Source: Reticulascus tulasneorum
Lineage: Eukaryota; Ascomycota; Sordariomycetes; Glomerellales; Reticulascaceae
Length of the DNA: 64,000 nucleotides
Assembly (NCBI GenBank): GCA_001557505.1
Contig: LSAX01000007.1
Span: 1,116,001 to 1,180,000, forward strand
Direction: 5' to 3'
Shown here: one piece after another, positions 32,134 to 44,244 of the stretch
Numbering within the stretch: position 1 is the first letter of the stretch
Layout: every line of letters starts with the position of its first letter
Notes under the pieces: generated by a model
What the model saw: only the letters and a program-made list of their open reading frames with translations
Told to the model about the DNA's origin: nothing
Databases searched by the model: none
Made by a program: the position numbers and the translations under genes

Positions 32134-33556
32134 CATGGAGGCTGGGCCAGTCGGTATTGAAGCTCTTCTTGAGACATCCCGAGGACATATCTACTCGGCG
32201 CAACCCGGTAGCTACTCCACTTGTTGTCTGGGCTTGCCTTACGTCCCGCACCTGTTCACTGGGCAAAGACAGTAAGCAGTGTAAGATAGTCTTCCCGGGA
32301 ATTTAGTGGGAACTTGAGTACTCGTACAACTATTTCGTATACAATCTACAAGAATACCTGCCTGAGCACCTTGGCGAATCCAGAGGTGGATACGCATTTA
32401 GAGTCTAGAAAATTTTCTTGCTAGATATCCATTGGGAAAACTCCAGGAGCAGTGGAAGTTAGGTGAAAGATCTGAAGGGAGGTGACATGGCCTACGAAAG
32501 CATTCCATGAGGGTAGTCTGTTAGCGCACGAAGGAACAAGTCAGTCCCCTCCGCTTTATACCGGGAACACAACAAAATGTTCGAAGACCAGATGTCGGCG
32601 CATGGCATAGATATATTTGTGCATCATAAGTTCATATAGCGACAGATATAACCACTCCATGCCGCCTATCCCCATGCCCGTGCAGTCGTACTTTTTTGCT
32701 TCAATCCTTCAAGCATTGATTCGAGGAACATCCTCATTTCTTCGTTCATCCCAATTTGCCCTCCCGGACAGCCGTGAGATCATTCCTAGTCAGTCGAGTG
32801 AGAATCGTGACTCGTGATCTGCCCCAGCCTGGTATCACATACATATACCCCGGGACGTTATGCCAACTCCAAATTACAGACAGAGGAAACGGAAGGAAGG
32901 AAATAAAGATATACAGGGGGAGGGCTGCCGTGAGACAGGGGCTTTTTCTGGTTAGAGATCCGGACGTAGATAGAAGACAAGAAAAAAAAAAAAAGAGGGG
33001 TATTTTCCAACATTGAAGGACAAGACCAGTCGACACCCTCTAGACAGGCTTACTTACACCTGCAAGAGAAAAGAAAGAAACACTAGTAGCAAGGGAAGAG
33101 ACCAACGCCTTGAAGAAGAAAACCGACGAGCCGTGAGGCTATTCCATCTTGTCCAGCCGCGAGGCCCATCAATCTTAGATATCCCATCATTCAACCACCC
33201 GCCTCATATCCCATATCCACAAATTTTGCCCAGCGAGGTATTTTCCTCCAAAAGACAAATAGTTAGTTCATGGCTCTATGGCCGAAGCTCCGTGCCCAGC
33301 GGTCCTGTGAATTCCCGCTTGCGACCAGGGGTATCCCGCAAACGGGGGTCTCCTCCCCGTTTCGAAGGTCGTGTGACCCAATTCTACTCATTCCCATGCA
33401 TGTAACCGGCCCATCCCGTGGGGACACCTCTGTATATACATCTTGATATACGGGGCATATCCAACTCGTGCATGCCAATCCCTTGCGGGTGTGAGGTTTC
33501 GTGCACACTTCTTGGGTAGGGCGTGAGCCCGATCGAGCGCCAGCTGTTGTCGCCAT
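32134..33556. other. Convergent intergenic, no gene seen
   Basis: 1.4 kb between the converging ABC transporter and BLOC-1-like genes. It includes a 13-base A run at 32982-32994. No coding frame is credible. Confidence 0.45.
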
Positions 33557-34126
33557 CTAGTGTCGATTTCTGCGCGAGCTGTCGTGACGATGTGAATGGG
33601 AATGTCCGTGCCGGTGCGAATGATGATGTCCATGTCTTGTAGACGAGCTTCCGCCACTTCGTTCCAGCTCTCGCTCCATCTCTTCTACTCTGTGGCGATA
33701 AGTCCGAACGATATCCTTGATATGGCGTATCCTGTCGAAATCCAGTTCCAGCTCGTCCAATTGCCTCAGCATTTCGTGGTACCTTTGAATCTCCGCATCG
33801 GCACCCTCAATCAGATTGCCTGCACGGTCGAACTGGGCCATGGTGAACATTTGGCTCTGCTCGCTCAGATATACGATCTGTCGTTCAATCTCTCCCATTA
33901 CGCGGTCAAAATATCGTCCCAGGGCCGCCAACGAGGTACTGTCCAGCAGCAACAAGCCTTGGCTCGACGCCCGACTCGCGGCCCTAGACGAGTTCGACCC
34001 TCCTCCTCCTCCCCCGCCACCACCTCCTGTTCCTAGTGCCGCCTGTCCTTGCCGCAGAAGCTGGATCTCTTCGTGACTCAGCCCTAATTGCGTGTCCGGC
34101 ACAGCGTTGACCTGAGAGCTCGACAT
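33557..34126 (-). CDS. Small coiled-coil protein, probable BLOC-1 subunit CNL1-like
   Basis: Single-exon protein of 189 residues. The N-terminus (LSHEEIQLLRQGQAAL) is followed by ten consecutive glycines at 34-43 and a Ser/Ala linker, then a conserved helical core from about 57 to 155 (LLLLDSTSLAALGRYFDRVM, YLSEQSQ, LDELELDFDRIRHIKDIV) that should form a long coiled coil. The tail from about 164 is extremely rich in His, Ser and Arg (HGHHHSHRHGHSHSHRH). The core resembles fungal proteins annotated as biogenesis-of-lysosome-related-organelles complex 1 subunit CNL1, which would act in endosomal Rab regulation. That match is from memory of the family wording, so the name is tentative; a conserved fungal hypothetical is the fallback. 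It is a real gene by its composition and clean frame. Confidence 0.6.
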   Translation of the reverse strand: MSSSQVNAVPDTQLGLSHEEIQLLRQGQAALGTGGGGGGGGGGSNSSRAASRASSQGLLLLDSTSLAALGRYFDRVMGEIERQIVYLSEQSQMFTMAQFDRAGNLIEGADAEIQRYHEMLRQLDELELDFDRIRHIKDIVRTYRHRVEEMERELERSGGSSSTRHGHHHSHRHGHSHSHRHDSSRRNRH

Positions 34127-35998
34127 GTTTCGGCGCGGCGCACCGTGCGCGGATGCGCTTTAATTGGGAGGTTTCGTGACTATGCGCGCAGGAGTTGTAT
34201 CGATGTTGAATGATCTCTTCTTTGTATGGGGTATTGGGACGCGCGACGGTGGCGGCAAGTGACGAGATTCGGCGTCGTTCGGCGGTGGTGGGGGCAAAGC
34301 GAGGGGAAGAGGAGGAGGAGGGTGAGGGGTTCGATGTTGATCGGGAGCGGAGGCGAGAGCTGCGGCTTCGGGTGCGGCGAATGGCATGGACTGGGCCTGC
34401 TCCTCGATGTTAACGGATGTTGTTTCAGCGGCGGCCTTTGTTCCGGCGATTGCGGCGCACACGGCGTCATGATATCGGGCTGGCGACGGCGATCATTGCA
34501 TTAGGTCCGTGGACGAAGCTCTCGGTTGGAAGGCGAATTGAAGCCAGAAAGGGGTGCAGTATATAGATCTCGGTCGGTTTGGTGGTAGTAGAATTAGGTC
34601 CGTCCCTTTTGCTCGTCTATTTCGTGGCGGCACAGCAAATCCGGGTGCGCAGATAAGGGATGCTCTCGATGGAGGGTACCGGCCTTTTTGGAGGGAGGGG
34701 GAGTTGTGGAAAAGGAGGAGAGGTCGGAAGAGGAGCTTAGCAGCGAAGGGGGATAATTTTTCTGGTGATACACAACCGGGTGAGTTCGCACCCACCACCA
34801 CGCTCGATATCACCGCCGATGCCACACAAAACTACCCACACTTTCCTTCGTTTTCTCTGTCGGTCAGGAAGTAGGTCTTAGTTCAGTGTCGAAAATGAGC
34901 GCAGAGGCGCACAATGTGTAGGGATTGTGCTTGTTCTAGGAGAGTCCGGCGCAGGTGGAGAGATGAGGACAAAGAGTGGGAGAGGGTGAACAGGTTGGTG
35001 GCTTTGGTTGCTTTTGGTTGCTTTTTTCTTCCACCATCGACGGAATCTGCATCAGCTGATGGCGATCTAGCAGCGCCTCTTGGTTACCTCGCAGGAGCTA
35101 GCAGTGACTCGGATTAAGCCAAAACCAAAAAGCAATAACGACGCGGCGGGCGACGGCGGCGGTGGGCAGATTGCTGGGGTTTCCGAGGTAATTGCTATTG
35201 TATGTGTGTCAAGCTACGTTTGCCGCGCAATTAATCATGAGTAATATCACGGACGAGAGAGTAATTCGGACACAGGTTGGCTGGCGTAGGAATGTCGGTG
35301 CGAACGCAAGCGTAGCGATGACCCTAGCTAATGTGTCGTTGGTCGTTCGTTGGTGTCAATGTGCGTCAAGGGGCCAATCTCGAAGTCACTTGGCACAGAA
35401 CCAGTAGCAGTGTAGAAGGTTGACAGTGAGCAGATTGAAATGTCCCGGTGCCATTCCTGCCCCCCTCTTCATTCAATTCGAGACAAGCGCGGGACTCCGA
35501 CACGGTGGGATTGGGTTGAGACGGTAATTTGCTGCCTTCCTATTTGGACGATCGATTGACGTACTCGTGATGGAGAATGGGGTGGTCAGTGGCCTGCAGA
35601 GAATCTGAGACAACCGCATCAACGGATGGCGCTGTAATTGGTATTTGTTTTGTCCTGTTCTTTTGCGCCGTGCCCCCCTGGATTCAGCCCTCCTGTTCTT
35701 CCGAGTATCTGGTCGGAATCTGGAGATGTCCGCCCGTTGACTAGGTGGTGCGAAGTACGTGTGTATGACGGTAAAGAACGGGATAAAGTTGGTCAGCAGG
35801 TCAGTTAAGTGATAATTATGGGAGGAGAGGCAGCGCGATATTCGACTGCTGCTGCTGGTGGTGGGGGGGGTAAAGTAAAGATGTGGAGGAGAGAATTCAG
35901 ATCGATAATTAAAGTCAAGAAAGAGATGGAAGAGGTTTTTGAAAATTTCGTCCCTTCCCTCACTTTATCCCCGTGGGCACACCCACACAAACACACAT

Positions 35999-36030
35999 TC
36001 TCTCTCTTTCTCTCTCTCTCTCTCCCTCTC
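35999..36030 (+). repeat. CT/pyrimidine microsatellite
   Basis: Thirty-two bases of almost pure CT repeat with a few CTTT and CCC interruptions. It is a simple-sequence tract with no gene assigned. Confidence 0.8.
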
Positions 36031-37000
36031 ATGACCGCTCAAGGTCTTCTTAGGGTCCCCGAAACCCTGGATTGAACTCATCAACTGGCGTGTCGCTCCT
36101 CTTTCGCCAAACCATCCAAAGGGATCACTTCCAGCTTTCCCCAGTATCCTTCATCCCGGCCCATAATGGCGGTCAATGCGCGTCTCTTTCCTGGGTCCGT
36201 CACATCGGACTGCCAGGGTCGATGACCTAGTTGAATGAAGCAACCGTGATGCAGGAATCCCGGGGACTTCGGATTGTTACGGTCGGACGTCATCGGTACT
36301 AGGAAGACGCGCGACCTACCCGTTGCAGTCTTGGTATTATGTACTCTGTTTCCCAACAGCGTCTACATCTTAAGGTCAGGGATCTTCTTCCTAATTATGT
36401 AGTACCTGCCTCTCCGCTATCACCAGCTGTAACAATATTCATCCCAAAATCTGGGGGAGCCCTGATGATAGCTGTGCCTCTGGCTGATCGTGGCGCTTGT
36501 TAACCTATGCGGGCGCGAATCGAAACATGCGAGCCGGAGAGAAGCAACAGCATGAAGCATGCAAACTGCACATCAAAACTAGGTCGTCGAAGTCGCGCCT
36601 TGCAGGGCGCTTGCTCCGACCCCATCCCATCACCCTTGTCCAGCGCTTCAGCCTCATCGACGATCCTCGCATATTTCTTCTTGATATGCTGCTAGCCGCC
36701 ATACTTGGAGCCTCATTTGTTTAGGCCTGACGTTTTCGATGGGCTATCCGCCGATGCTGATGCCGCCCCGCCACTTTTTACGCTTGAGAACCATTATATT
36801 CCGGTCTTGCGGCGGTTCCAGGACCAAGAAGCTGCGAGCTACCAGTGCAGCTTGTCCCATGCTCAGTGAAACTGCCGTCTGTCCGGCCATGGTGAGGGGC
36901 TGCACCAAGGCCGGAGACGCCTTGATGATGTGTGGGTGCTCGAGGGCACATGATGGGCCACATGTAACACATACATGAGCGGCCAGTCAATCGATTAAGA

Positions 37001-37025
37001 CCTGCGGAGGTCTCCCCTCCGCAGG
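37001..37025 (+). repeat. Perfect 10 bp inverted repeat
   Basis: CCTGCGGAGG, a five-base loop TCTCC, then CCTCCGCAGG, followed by GAAAAATA. It could form a strong GC hairpin in DNA or RNA. It lies about 530 bp before the secreted esterase start. Confidence 0.7.
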
Positions 37026-37554
37026 GAAAAATAGGCACCAGATGGATCCCGGCTACGATTGCCCGAAGACGATGCTGAACGACGTTCGCCCAGCAGCTCG
37101 CCAAATGTTCCCATACTTTTTACTGGATAATGCATTGTCCCCAATTGCGACTTGTCGATATATATCTGGTACCTCATCCGTTCGACGCGCCATAGCATAC
37201 ATGTAACTTAACTGGATCACCACAACTGGTATCCCGCTCCCTGGTTCGATCGGTAGTACCAAGATCTGAGATGACCTGCTGGGTGCGGCACAGCATCCAA
37301 TTAGCCTACGAGATTTCTCTTTACTACCGGCAGGAGACTGGTGGAAACTCCGTCCCTCTCGGACCGTCAACCTGCGTGTTGATAACCTAGCTCCTCAACT
37401 CGCTTCTAGTTCCGATGGGCATGAGTGAGTTAAAACATGACTTTCGTTCAGTCTGCTAGCTTTCCTCTCTATTTCTGTTCTGTTGTCAAGTTTCCTTACC
37501 ACGTACGGAAGTCAAGATTAGACTTGCTTCGCCTTCCATCCAGTGCCTTGCATT

Positions 37555-39194
37555 ATGCATCTTCTGTCACTGGCTTCAGTGCTTGGTCTCATATCTGCCA
37601 CGAGAGCAACTATCTGGCAGAATGACCAAGTCAGAATAACGAACTATCCGGATACCAAAGTAGTTCTTGCTGATGGCAATTTTGAGACTTTTGCTGCAGA
37701 TGCTGATGAGATCTCATACAAGGGGAGATGGGACTCAAGGAAGGTGTCCTGGTGGGCGTGAGTTATGTGCCTTATACGACTTTGTCGTCGTTTGACTTAC
37801 TCATTCCATAGCGCCCCCGGTATCAAGTTTGGCTTCACCGGAGACACGGTTGCGGTTACCTTTGGAGAACTCTCCATCACCCGGACCTTAGTAGCTTATC
37901 GAATAGCCGGGCTTGACTGGATGTTCACCAATGTCACTGCGGGAGCCACGCATCTGTTTGTCAGCCCGGATACGCCAGGGGTTAATATCACCTATCCCGT
38001 AAGCCCACTTACTTTCGAGATGAGAGTGACAAACTGGGGTTATGGTGTTCAGATTGAAAAGGTCCATCTTGCAGTTGGCAAAAAGCTTGTTCCGGTCCCC
38101 GACTATCCTCGGCGAGTCGAGTTCATTGGGGATAGTTTGGCCTCTGGCATGTACAACAGCTATGAGACCTTGGCAGGATTCGCGTACGGTGTGGGCGAAG
38201 GACTAGGAAATACGGAATGGTCAATCACTGCTTATCCAGGCATCTGCGTAGCTGATCAAGACTGCTGGGGAAATGTTCGAGGACAATCACACCAGTGGTT
38301 CTACACCACCGACAATAGCTGGCGTTCTAAGCAGATTTGGGGAGGTATGTCTTGCTGGCCTAGAGATGAACCCCGAACCAATCCTCCCTTCTCAAATTGA
38401 AACCCGGCTCTGGAATAGCAAGTATTGGTGTGCAGGATGCACCTACTGACGTCGAATCTCACAGACAAGCCTGAACCATGGGACTTTAGCAAGCAACCTG
38501 CTGCGGACTTGGTCATCATCAATCTCGGCACCAATGATGCCAATGCCGCCAACAGCGTCAACAGCTCGACATACGTCACAGATTACAAGAAGCTCGTTCA
38601 GGGTGTACACGGGAAATACCCGAATGCTCAAGTTGTAGTCATGGTACGACACATCAAGCTGAATTTGGCTAACAGGAAATGCTAACTTCCCCAAGCAAAT
38701 GTGGCAGGGGTTCTATCAGAACGGCAATACGTACCAGCAAAATACCGACCGCCGGGAGGAAGTCTACAGCGTTTATGAATACTTCAACACTCCAGAGTAT
38801 TTGAGCAACCCAATCATCTACGACGGAGTTACGCAAAAGACATCCAATACTGGCATCTCCGCGAAACCTTTTGTACACTTCTTCAACACGACTGGTATCT
38901 TGCAGCACAACGATATTGCACCGCAGTGGCATCCCACGGATGTTGGTCAGATCAAAGTTGCGAGTCACCTCATCCAGTACATCACATTAAAGTTCGGGTG
39001 GCATTTGTATGCTACAGGCCCTGAGTATGTATTCCCATTTCTAATGACACACCTTCCTCTTTTTGCGTTACCCATTTCCCGGAGATCCTTGACAAACCTT
39101 TCTCCAAGACACTCTAGCATTACTGACCCCATCTGACATGTGCTCCAGGGTACACCCTCAGACGCTCTACTGGAACGATGAGCCAGGGTACTAA
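37555..39194 (+). CDS. Secreted SGNH esterase, carbohydrate esterase family 2 type
   Basis: Five exons, 37555-37757, 37812-38344, 38465-38643, 38696-39024 and 39149-39194, give 429 residues; introns are 54, 120, 52 and 124 bp. A signal peptide (MHLLSLASVLGLISATRA) starts the protein. An N-terminal beta-sandwich follows to about 165, as in CE2 enzymes. The SGNH domain has the nucleophile block FIGDSLASG at 172-180 (Ser176), the oxyanion block GTNDAN at 267-272, and the His block QWHPTDVGQ at 382-390 (His384). The usual Asp three residues before the His is absent (it is Pro381), fitting CE2 members that work with a Ser-His dyad. The role would be removal of acetyl groups from plant polysaccharides outside the cell. 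Clear N-glycosylation sequons (NVT, NIT, NSS, NTT) support secretion. The last exon is only 46 bases. Confidence 0.82.
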
Positions 39195-42100
39195 TAAGCT
39201 TGAGATGCAAAGAGTGTTGATGAGACAAGAGAGGCACAAAGCAAACATGAATGTGCCAAAACATATCGCGAGACACTTAGAGCCTTGAACAAATTCAACC
39301 GAAACATTAGAAAGAATATTGTGTTCATGGGATACAAATGCAGCCGAGACAATCTATATCTGGACAGTCAGCGACATAGGCGAAATGTAACATCTGCTCA
39401 GTGAAACATCATGATTTAGGGTCCGAAGATCAGTCGAAACAGAACTAACTGCCACCTTATCAACAGCAAACAGGCCCAACGCTAAACATCATTCATGCGA
39501 ACAATCAATGTACGTCAGAGATTTTGTAACCGCAACATCGGAACGAATCAGCTTCCGCACCCCTTGTCTCCAGAGTGACAGGTGTCTGGAGCTGTTGACG
39601 TCCCAGAGCCTTCAGGGACTTCCCAAGAGCAGCCACACCATGTCTTACCAGTTCTGGAAGATGCTTCATGCACACGTGCCAGCTTGGCGCTCAAAATGAA
39701 CTTGGGATCTTGGAACAGACTCCTTGTACTCTTGACGTCCCACCTTAAGTCAGATGATTGAACCTGAACCCAAGAATACTCGGTATCTGGACCGTGCTTT
39801 ACGCGAGTGTCAGAAATCCCAAAGTTGGGACGACATGCATTGCATGCTACAGTGTTCAAGTGTAACACAAAGCCTGCGAAACAGGCGCGAAACCTGACGT
39901 TACGAATGGCAGCCATTGACAGGGCGGGAGGCCCAGGTCAGTTACAGGCGGCAGCGAGGTTCGCTTGCTCTATTCCTAGATCTAGAACTCTCTTCCAATC
40001 AAAGATTGAGAGCGAGGAGCCTCATTCGTGATCTTCGGGTTTTCAGATGCGCGGAGATCATGTTCCACGATCTGATTGATCCTTGCAAACGAGTGACAAA
40101 TTAAAATATAGAGTACATCGAAACTCGCTCAGGTACTGAACCTGGTACTCAGAGTGATGGATTCAAATCTCGAGGCAATCGTGTGAAGCCCCATCTACGT
40201 TGCCATCATCGGTCGCTGTCCGCAACAAGCGTACGGACATCCCTGTTACCGCTCAAATAAATACATCGAGTCCAAGTGCGGCCTGATTTCACGGGGCTTA
40301 CTCGTCGACTTTACTTCCAAAACTCATTGCCCGACGTGCGATCCTTACTTAAGGGTCCAACTAATATGTTGCAGTCCACGGCATCGGACTCTTCCGTGCG
40401 GCGTCGTAGCACCAAGAGTAATTAGTCATGCACTCGCGACACACAAGGAGACCCTGGAGACTGGTGTTCTCATGCCATTGTGAAGTGAGGGGAGTCCTCC
40501 GTGTCTGGAAAGATGAGATGAAATAATAACGGAGACTATCCGCTTCAGAGCATTAGCTCCACGCATCTCCACGCCGCACTGACTCGTGCGACATGAGATG
40601 CCACAAGCTTGACAGAGAAGAGAAATCAAACCCGATGTCCAACGGCGTTTGCCGTAAGATCGTCGTTGGGCAGCATTTGGAGCCTCCACCACGTTTTTCA
40701 TCCCCCGCTCCGGAGCCCGCTAGCTTTAGTGCACATTAAACTAGTATTGCAGCTTTCCCTCCCAGGGGCGGCGATCGACGCGCGAAGTTCGAGAATTCCC
40801 GCCGTTGTGTCACCAGGCACGAGCTCGCCGATCGTTGCCCAAAGTTGCACAATCAAAAAGCAATGAGAGACAGCTAGTAAGATTTAGAGTTGGGAACAGT
40901 CTTTTTTACAAAGTATGTTGTGAGGCAGGTAGTTCTCCGGTTGCGATCCATCTTAGTGATCCCGCACTGCCCGAAAAGGACGGCGACGACGATTCGCAAG
41001 GCGACATGCCACCTGAAACAAAAGGGTTGTCACAGACAATCTTGCAATGACAGGTCCCTTGTTCGAGGCTCAAGAGACGATTTCATAACCCTAATCGGCG
41101 TAGTCGCATCCTCTACACTGTGACTTGACATGTGAGATCCCACTGTTGGGAGGGGAGCAATGGCTTCTAGGCCGCTGGCTGTGGATATCCCCAGGGTTCG
41201 TGGCGGGAGTGTGTCTTGCATTCCCGACCTCATAGTATGCCAAGGCTGCTGCCAGCCTAGCACAAATGGAAATGAAAGGGACGCTTGCAGCGATTAGTCG
41301 AGCTTCACTCGCATCGGAGGAGACAAAGGCGGACGGGGCGTCTGGCCTCAAGCCACCTGCACTGGGTTGCGATGATCACAGTGATCGCTGATCTGGCTGA
41401 TCCGCGGGGCAACAGCTCCAAAGCTGGGCTTGGGGGAATCCTCACGCAGGGATGACGTTTCTTCCATCCCAACCGGCCGTGCAGTGCCATTGAGCCCATC
41501 ATCCAGTCCGAGCGGCGCTTGCCATGTACGTTCTGAACCTCGCTTGGTAGACGGGCTCCAGTTGGCTGTTTCACCAGCGATTTTGACAAGCGGAAATGCA
41601 AAGAAAAGCACGAAATGTGATATGGCTGCGTCATAGTCTTCTTAAAAACCTCACTGTTTCGGGGTGGGGGGGGGGGGGGGGGGGGTTGGACATGCAGTGT
41701 GGCTTTCGGCGATGGATGGCGATCAGATGGGAGGTTGAAACTTCGCGTACCTGTTCTCTATCAGACGAGGCCAGTGAGGCTGCAGTCATATTCACTGTTG
41801 CAGTGGCCACGAGGAGTGGATTCATTTGGGGTTGGGTCATCCGCGGATCCTGCGGCACTGTCCAGTCATCATTCGTGGTTATAATTCGCAAGACGACGAA
41901 GAGTTGGGATCATGCCCATCGCTAAGTGCGTCGGCCTTGATGGCTTATGATGCTTGTTGTGATGAATGCAGGGAGCAATAAAGTCGCTGCAGGAACCACG
42001 CCGACACAGCTCCAGCGGGTCAGAAAAGAAATAGACCCCTGCTGAGTTGGGTTTGATGCAAGGATCCAGAGTGCAGAAGGGGGAATTGTCGATCAAGTGG

Positions 42101-44244
42101 GTTCAATCTAGGTTGAGATTGGGCAAGTTTATTGCGAACCGGGAAACACCACCACCATACCGAGTTTTACTAAGTAAGCTTCAAGCAACAACTACCCCAA
42201 GAACTCTGTGTAGAGTAGCGCAAAGCGTAGCAAGACAACGAGATTTGCAATATTCATGCCCAAGGCTGTCTAGCCGGGTGTCCCCACGCCTCATTTCTCT
42301 TCTTGCACCCCCCCTCAAGCCTTGGCCCTAGTGCTAACGTTCCGGACAAACCGCAAGACAGGCATCCGTGGTCGATATACCCTACGAGCAGGTTCACCAC
42401 CAGCGCGACAGGGCTATCCCATCGCCAGGCCACGAGCGCAAAAAGAGGGGCCGCCTGTTCGAGGCGAGCATGGCAGCTCACGTTAGTTGATCCTAGGGCC
42501 AAGCTAGAAGACGCTGGTCGGCCAAGGGAGCGAAAAGCAAGCACTGCCCCCGCGAACTCCACGCCGGAAATGGACAAGTCGAGGGGGGGAGAGGCAGAAA
42601 CAACGACATCCCGTCCAGCGCAAGACTACAGTCACCTTGCGATTTCTTTCGTCGAAACCGGGAGATGTGGAATTTGGGCCCATTTTCGGGAAGCATTGCT
42701 GTTCCTGATCGTGCGTGCCTTGTTTTACAAGCATCCTCCTTTCCAAGACTTGTAAAAGATGAGATGATGTTCAGCACGAGGCAGGGTGAGGCTTACATGA
42801 AGCTTGACGCCTCATTTCAACTTGGACCAAATCCTCCACAAAGCACCGAGATTGGAGTCCTCATGCGCAATCCTAAACGAGGAATAATTTACATTGTCAA
42901 TATATATGTAGCTTCGATTAAGTAAACAATCATCTCGTGCAATTCGGAGAAACAAGGAGTACGTAGCCCTTTGGAAAATGCGGGTAGCGCAAATGCCCCC
43001 GATCCTCAGCGTCGTGTCACCGGACCCTTAATGTGTTCAGGCTTATGGACGGGGGGCAAAAGCTGGAAAGGGGAATGGTTTCTCTATCCTTTCTCCATTT
43101 TTAGAGTTGAAAAGAGCAACAGTTTCGTTTACAAGCCCCCTTGCAGTGCTGCCCTCCGGATCTTCGTCGGGGGGAAACAAACTTTGGCAAGCATGAGAAC
43201 CGGAGTTGAATCGAGTCTGGTAGGCAGGGGGCTTCCGCTGTTCCGTCCGTTGCGAAATGGCTGCTCCAGCATGCGTGCCAATATGCATCGCCCCCCTCTG
43301 GTGCCTTGAGATGAATGCTGGCATCGGACGGGCTTAGCCACGGTTTTAAGCTTGCAGACAAACCTACATATGTACCATGCAGTTCGTATGCTGATATTAT
43401 TGCCACTAGAATGTTGACAATTTGACCATGAGGCATTGTGAGCGGCATGGCCTGGTTCGTTTCATGAGTTGATAGAATCGGGACAGCATAGCATGGATGA
43501 CAAACTCGCCACGCTTGATCACCGCAGCCAAAACAATGGCAGGGCAGAGAGCGTGCATCGTATAAGCGTAAATCATGTCTGGATTCGGCACATCCCTTCT
43601 ATGCAATGCAGATCCCTGCTGCACGTTCCAGCCATCTCGTCGTCGTCCGGCTCTTGCTAACATGTCACTTTCAGTCCCAAATCTGCTACGTAGTCACATC
43701 AAAGGTAGAGAAATGTAGGGTAATAAGTGTACAATTTTGTGTGTGCACACTCGTCAGTCTATATACATTATGATAGAGTACAGAGTGTAAAGGAAATGGA
43801 AAAGATGTAGGCACATTGCCCTCGATGTTTGTGGGATCACCACAGAATCGTCGTCCCAAAGACCAAACGCCTTGCAAATGCTAAGTTTGTTCCCACGGAT
43901 ATCACGCCTTTCTCGCCCGTTCGAAAACAGTTGGGTTGTGTACCCCCGCCCGATCCCAAAGTGTTGGTTCCCAATAACACAGTTTGATGAAGCGTAGTCC
44001 CCCTTCCCAGTCTTGTCCTTGCAAAACGCCATTCGTAGTTGTGTGGTTGATAAACTCGTGTTGATTACCGTCGTGACTTGTGATGTTGTAGTCAAGGCGT
44101 GCGCGAAGCGTAGCAGAAATCTTTCCACCATGAGTTGTCGTTTCCCAAGAGCCCAGACCATCGTTCCCTTTTGATTTCCTAGTTCCTCCCAGTTGCTATT
44201 AAGCCCCAATTCCATTTATTTCCCATATCATGATGAGGTTTGAA
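39195..44244. other. Gene-poor intergenic region (5 kb)
   Basis: Between the converging esterase and flbC-like genes. No complete gene was recognised. It contains a 20-base G homopolymer (41666-41685) and a 122-codon Cys-containing minus frame at 39548-39916 whose status is doubtful. The part next to 44245 is probably the flbC-like 3' UTR. Some relic coding sequence may be present, but I could not name any. Confidence 0.4.
41666..41685 (+). repeat. Poly-G homopolymer (20 G)
   Basis: Twenty consecutive G, preceded by GGGGT. Such tracts are prone to slippage and to sequencing-length error. Confidence 0.9.

Larger units (their letters stand above)
34127..37554. other. Intergenic, mostly empty
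   Basis: 3.4 kb between the divergent BLOC-1-like and esterase genes. It contains a 96-codon proline-rich minus frame with ATG at 34470 upstream of the BLOC-1-like gene (possible leader uORF), a CT-rich microsatellite near 36000, a protein-like minus frame at 36081-36356, and a perfect hairpin at 37001-37025. No complete gene is supported. Confidence 0.4.

Noticed and set aside
35999..36030. Repeat array as possible CRISPR or telomere sequence
   Set aside because: It is a simple CT microsatellite; there are no spaced direct repeats and no TTAGGG units.
42303..42777. Opposite-strand frames of 94-150 codons
   Set aside because: Mutually overlapping, no motif, no splice partners; likely chance in GC-balanced DNA.
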